The notes under the pieces: generated by a model
Database searches by the model: none
What the model saw: only the letters and a program-made list of their open reading frames with translations
What the model was told of the DNA's origin: nothing
Translations under genes and position numbers: made by a program
Assembly (NCBI GenBank): GCA_030740295.1
Contig: JASLXP010001195.1
Location: 1 to 15,102 of the forward strand
Source of the DNA: Planctomycetota bacterium
GTDB taxonomy: Bacteria > Planctomycetota > PUPC01 > JACPCR01
Direction: 5' to 3'
Length of the DNA stretch: 15,102 nucleotides
Part shown: positions 12,961 through 15,102 of the stretch, piece after piece
How positions within the stretch are numbered: the stretch's first letter is position 1
How the letters are laid out: each line of letters starts with the position of its first letter

Positions 12961-14706
12961 ATGAAACGCGGAATCATCATCGTCGGACTCGGCCTGCTGG
13001 TATTCGGTCTGATGTCCGTTATGAGGCCGAAGACCATCTCGAATTCTGACCGTCCACCGGTGCCTCAGACTCCCGGGTACAGCCAGCCTAATGTGATCCT
13101 GATCTCGCTGGACACATTGAGACCCGACCATCTTGGGTGCTATGGATATCCTCGAGAGACAAGCCCGAATCTGGACCGGCTCGCACGTTCCGGAGTTGTT
13201 TTCAAGACCGCCCGCTCACAGGCGCCGTGGACATTGCCGTCTCACATGTCGCTCTTTACATCCATGCTTCCTTCGCACAACCGCGTGGAGGATCTCAATG
13301 AGGTGCTTTCTTCAAAACTGCGGACCCTGCCAGAAGCTCTGACCGCCGCGGGCTATGAAACTGCGGCCATAGTCAACAACGGCCAGATGAAACAGCACTG
13401 GGGGTTTGGCCGAGGCTTTAATAAATGGCGCGAATTTGAAGTCGATACTCCTGAGGGGAATTGCGAGAGCATCACCGGGCATGCGGTGGACTGGCTCGGC
13501 GCGAATAAGAATGAGAATTCCGATTCGCCCTTCTTCCTCTTTCTGCATTACTTCGATGTCCATGAGCCTTACCACGCCCCCGCGAAATTCCGGGAGCAGT
13601 TTGGGGTAGAAGTCACCGGCCCGGAAACCAGGCAGATAATGTGGCGGGCGCGCACCCCTGCCCGTGATCTGACGGAACAGGAAAAACGGTCGGCAATCGA
13701 CGCGTACGATGCCGAAATTGCCTGGCTGGATGCCGAGCTGGGACGCCTCTTTAAGGCGGTGCCGGAGAACACATTAGTCGTCGTGTTTTCCGATCACGGT
13801 GAAGCATTCGATGAGCATGGCTGGACGCTCCACGGGGCGACTCTTCACGAAGAAGAGATTCGAACAGCACTGATCATGAGCGGCCCGGGAATCGAACCTT
13901 CTGAAATCGAGACACCTGTCATGTTGATGGATGTCGCTCCAACCATCCTCGAAATCTGCGAAATCGGAGTTCCGTTCCAATTCGAAGGGCTGTCGCTAAT
14001 GCCAGCGATTCAGGGCGGGAAGCTGCCGGAAAGACTGTCCCTCTCCGAAACCAAACGGGTCATCGAAGGCAAGTTTTCCCGCACCATCATCGCGGGCAAC
14101 CGGAAACTGATCTGGGAATTTCCGGATAGCCTTGCCGTATACGAGCTCCCAGCCGAAACCGAGCCGTTACCGGGGGAGGAGGCGCTGGGGAAGATGATGA
14201 GCGAATGGAATTCTGAAAACGGATTCGCACTAATCACGGCGGCTGGTAAAGGCCGATTTGAGGCAAGGCTTACGGCGCCACCTGATAGTCTGCTCCTGTT
14301 TCTTCCAATTGGATTCGAAGCCGGCCGCGATCACTTCATGCCATCGGAGAACGGCAGCGGACTTCACTGGATTGCCTACTTGAGTGAACACCCGAAATTT
14401 ATGTACATCGAGTTTGACGATGGTACGAAGGAAATCGAAATCGACTGCCTGGTGAAGGATGAACGGGAAAGAGAAATGATCTTTCTGCCCGGGGGTGAAC
14501 ACCCGGATTCCGTGCCATTCCGGTGGAACCTCGCTGCAGTCACGAGTGACAGTTGGGAAGGCAAAAAAGTGGGGCAGCGGATGCCGAAGCCAGGCTTTCA
14601 TATTCAGAAGTTTCGTCCAGCGAGAACATCCACCGTCAAACCCAAAGGCGGCCGCCTGGACGCAAAGACAATCCAGAAACTGAAGTCGCTTGGGTATCTG
14701 CGGTAG
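12961..14706 (+). CDS. Sulfatase-fold protein with Thr in the nucleophile position and an extra C-terminal domain
   Basis: 581 aa. Residues 4-20 are hydrophobic after MKR, a signal anchor or uncleaved signal. The alkaline phosphatase-like/sulfatase core begins at PNVILISLDTLRPDHLGCYGY (Asp51). The nucleophile segment reads QAPWTLPSHMSLFTS: Thr91 replaces the Cys/Ser and His95 the Arg of C-x-P-x-R, so it cannot form formylglycine. VVVFSDHGEAFDEHG (Asp278, His279) is the second metal motif. A Thr nucleophile is known in related phosphoethanolamine and phosphoglycerol transferases and in some bacterial sulfatase-like proteins, so a phosphate-ester role is possible. Residues 420-555 form an additional beta-rich domain before the usual terminal LKSLGYLR. 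The ATG at 12961 is preferred over the GTG at 12946; neither has a clear ribosome binding site. Last gene of the plus-strand operon, 33 nt after the isomerase-like gene. Confidence 0.88.
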   Translation: MKRGIIIVGLGLLVFGLMSVMRPKTISNSDRPPVPQTPGYSQPNVILISLDTLRPDHLGCYGYPRETSPNLDRLARSGVVFKTARSQAPWTLPSHMSLFTSMLPSHNRVEDLNEVLSSKLRTLPEALTAAGYETAAIVNNGQMKQHWGFGRGFNKWREFEVDTPEGNCESITGHAVDWLGANKNENSDSPFFLFLHYFDVHEPYHAPAKFREQFGVEVTGPETRQIMWRARTPARDLTEQEKRSAIDAYDAEIAWLDAELGRLFKAVPENTLVVVFSDHGEAFDEHGWTLHGATLHEEEIRTALIMSGPGIEPSEIETPVMLMDVAPTILEICEIGVPFQFEGLSLMPAIQGGKLPERLSLSETKRVIEGKFSRTIIAGNRKLIWEFPDSLAVYELPAETEPLPGEEALGKMMSEWNSENGFALITAAGKGRFEARLTAPPDSLLLFLPIGFEAGRDHFMPSENGSGLHWIAYLSEHPKFMYIEFDDGTKEIEIDCLVKDEREREMIFLPGGEHPDSVPFRWNLAAVTSDSWEGKKVGQRMPKPGFHIQKFRPARTSTVKPKGGRLDAKTIQKLKSLGYLR

Positions 14707-14787
14707 GCTCTCGTTGTTTCGTGGTCCACCCGATTCCCTCGTCCTTTGCCTGCCATTTCTGAGTGCCGCGGGTTCAGCGGAGCCGGC

Positions 14788-14817
14788 GAACTCATGAGTT
14801 CCACATCCATCGAACTC
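14788..14817. repeat. Perfect 14-nt palindrome with a third half-site, between convergent genes
   Basis: GAACTCATGAGTTC (14788-14801) is a perfect palindrome. GAACTC recurs at 14812-14817 and pairs with GAGTTC (14796-14801) over a 10-nt loop. The site lies in the 116-nt gap between the convergent sulfatase-fold gene and thioesterase gene. It could be a protein-binding palindrome or part of a bidirectional terminator; no T-run is attached, so the role is open. Confidence 0.35.
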
Positions 14818-14822
14818 GTAAT

Positions 14823-15102
14823 CTAATCCGCCATCGCTTTCATCAGAAGCTCCAGAACATCCGGCGGCAAGCCCTGCGGACGCCCCTCCCGGTTCAAACA
14901 TCCAAGAATGGTCGTGCCTTCGGTCAGAATGTCTCCGGCCTCGTTTACGACCTCATACTGAAAACCCACCTTCACGGGTTTCACAGATTTCAACCACGAA
15001 CGGACTGTGATCCTTTCATCAAAGAGCGCCGGCTTTCTATAGCGAATGCTGAGTTCGATCACTGCGAGCAGAAACCCACGTTCCTCCATCGATTTGTAGC
15101 TC
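14823..15102 (-). CDS. Acyl-CoA thioesterase, YbgC/4-hydroxybenzoyl-CoA type (5' end outside window)
   Basis: Partial hotdog-fold thioesterase. The frame is open to the right edge (15102) with SYKS before the internal Met at 15089, and the family sequence continues upstream, so the true start lies beyond the window. Visible core: SYKSMEERGFLLAVIELSIR, then YRKPALFDERITVRSWL, FQYEVVNEAGDILTEGTTILGCLN and an end rich in Leu (VLELLMKAM). This is the standard second half of small YbgC-like thioesterases that hydrolyse acyl-CoA. The catalytic Asp usually lies in the missing N-terminal part and cannot be checked. It is transcribed toward the sulfatase-fold gene and seems unrelated to the glycan genes, suggesting the accessory cluster ends here. 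Confidence 0.85.
   Translation of the reverse strand, partial: SYKSMEERGFLLAVIELSIRYRKPALFDERITVRSWLKSVKPVKVGFQYEVVNEAGDILTEGTTILGCLNREGRPQGLPPDVLELLMKAMAD

Noticed and set aside
14230..14901. Minus-strand open frame of 223 codons across the sulfatase end and thioesterase
   Set aside because: It overlaps two supported genes in other frames and its composition is not protein-like.
1..15102. CRISPR arrays, tRNA or rRNA genes, insertion sequences and phage genes
   Set aside because: Looked for on both strands; no regular spaced repeats, cloverleaf, transposase or phage-like product was found.

Overview
The window is a gene-dense bacterial chromosomal segment with a moderately high GC content. 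It looks like the catabolic region of a heterotroph that degrades complex, probably sulfated, organic matter. Two sulfatase-family proteins, an exported beta-helix protein, a CBM9-like protein, an enolase-superfamily enzyme and amidohydrolase-2 proteins occur together. This is typical of Planctomycetota/Verrucomicrobiota-like bacteria and of related uncultured lineages. No ribosomal or marker gene is present, so the lineage is a weak inference.

Layout. (1) Minus strand, 6038 down to 285: a compact operon read in the order enolase-superfamily enzyme, SDR oxidoreductase, hydantoinase/oxoprolinase A subunit (HyuA-like), hydantoinase/oxoprolinase B subunit (HyuB-like). A to B and SDR to A overlap by 14 and 20 nt. 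A possible 57-residue coiled-coil ORF (198 to 25) follows, merging into a repeat-like hairpin at the window edge. (2) Plus strand, 6161-6820: a stand-alone CBM9-like protein, divergent from the operon. (3) 6835-6912: a near-perfect 24-nt inverted repeat (REP-like) between convergent genes. (4) Minus strand, 8680 down to 6924: a secreted right-handed beta-helix protein split by a one-base frameshift near 7796-7799. (5) Plus strand, 8869-14706: a second operon of amidohydrolase, metal-ligand-free amidohydrolase paralogue, arylsulfatase-like protein, xylose-isomerase-like TIM barrel protein, and a second sulfatase-fold protein. Two junctions are 4-nt overlaps (ATGA, GTGA). (6) Minus strand, 14823 to the right edge: the 3' part of a YbgC-like hotdog thioesterase.

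How the genes may work together. Secreted proteins (beta-helix protein, sulfatase 1) could trim a polymer outside the cytoplasm. SDR, amidohydrolase and enolase-superfamily enzymes recur in non-phosphorylative sugar pathways (sugar to lactone to aldonate to 2-keto-3-deoxy-aldonate), and the isomerase-like protein also fits sugar turnover. HyuAB does not belong to that classic pathway. It points to ATP-dependent opening of a cyclic amide or to carboxylation of a ketone. The combination may therefore be an undescribed route.

The most notable points are: an amidohydrolase pair in which the second partner has lost every metal ligand; two sulfatase-fold proteins with non-canonical nucleophile motifs, one carrying an extra C-terminal domain; an enolase-superfamily enzyme lacking the usual third metal ligand and second lysine; a likely leaderless promoter in front of that enzyme; the frameshifted beta-helix gene; and two families of long hairpin repeats.
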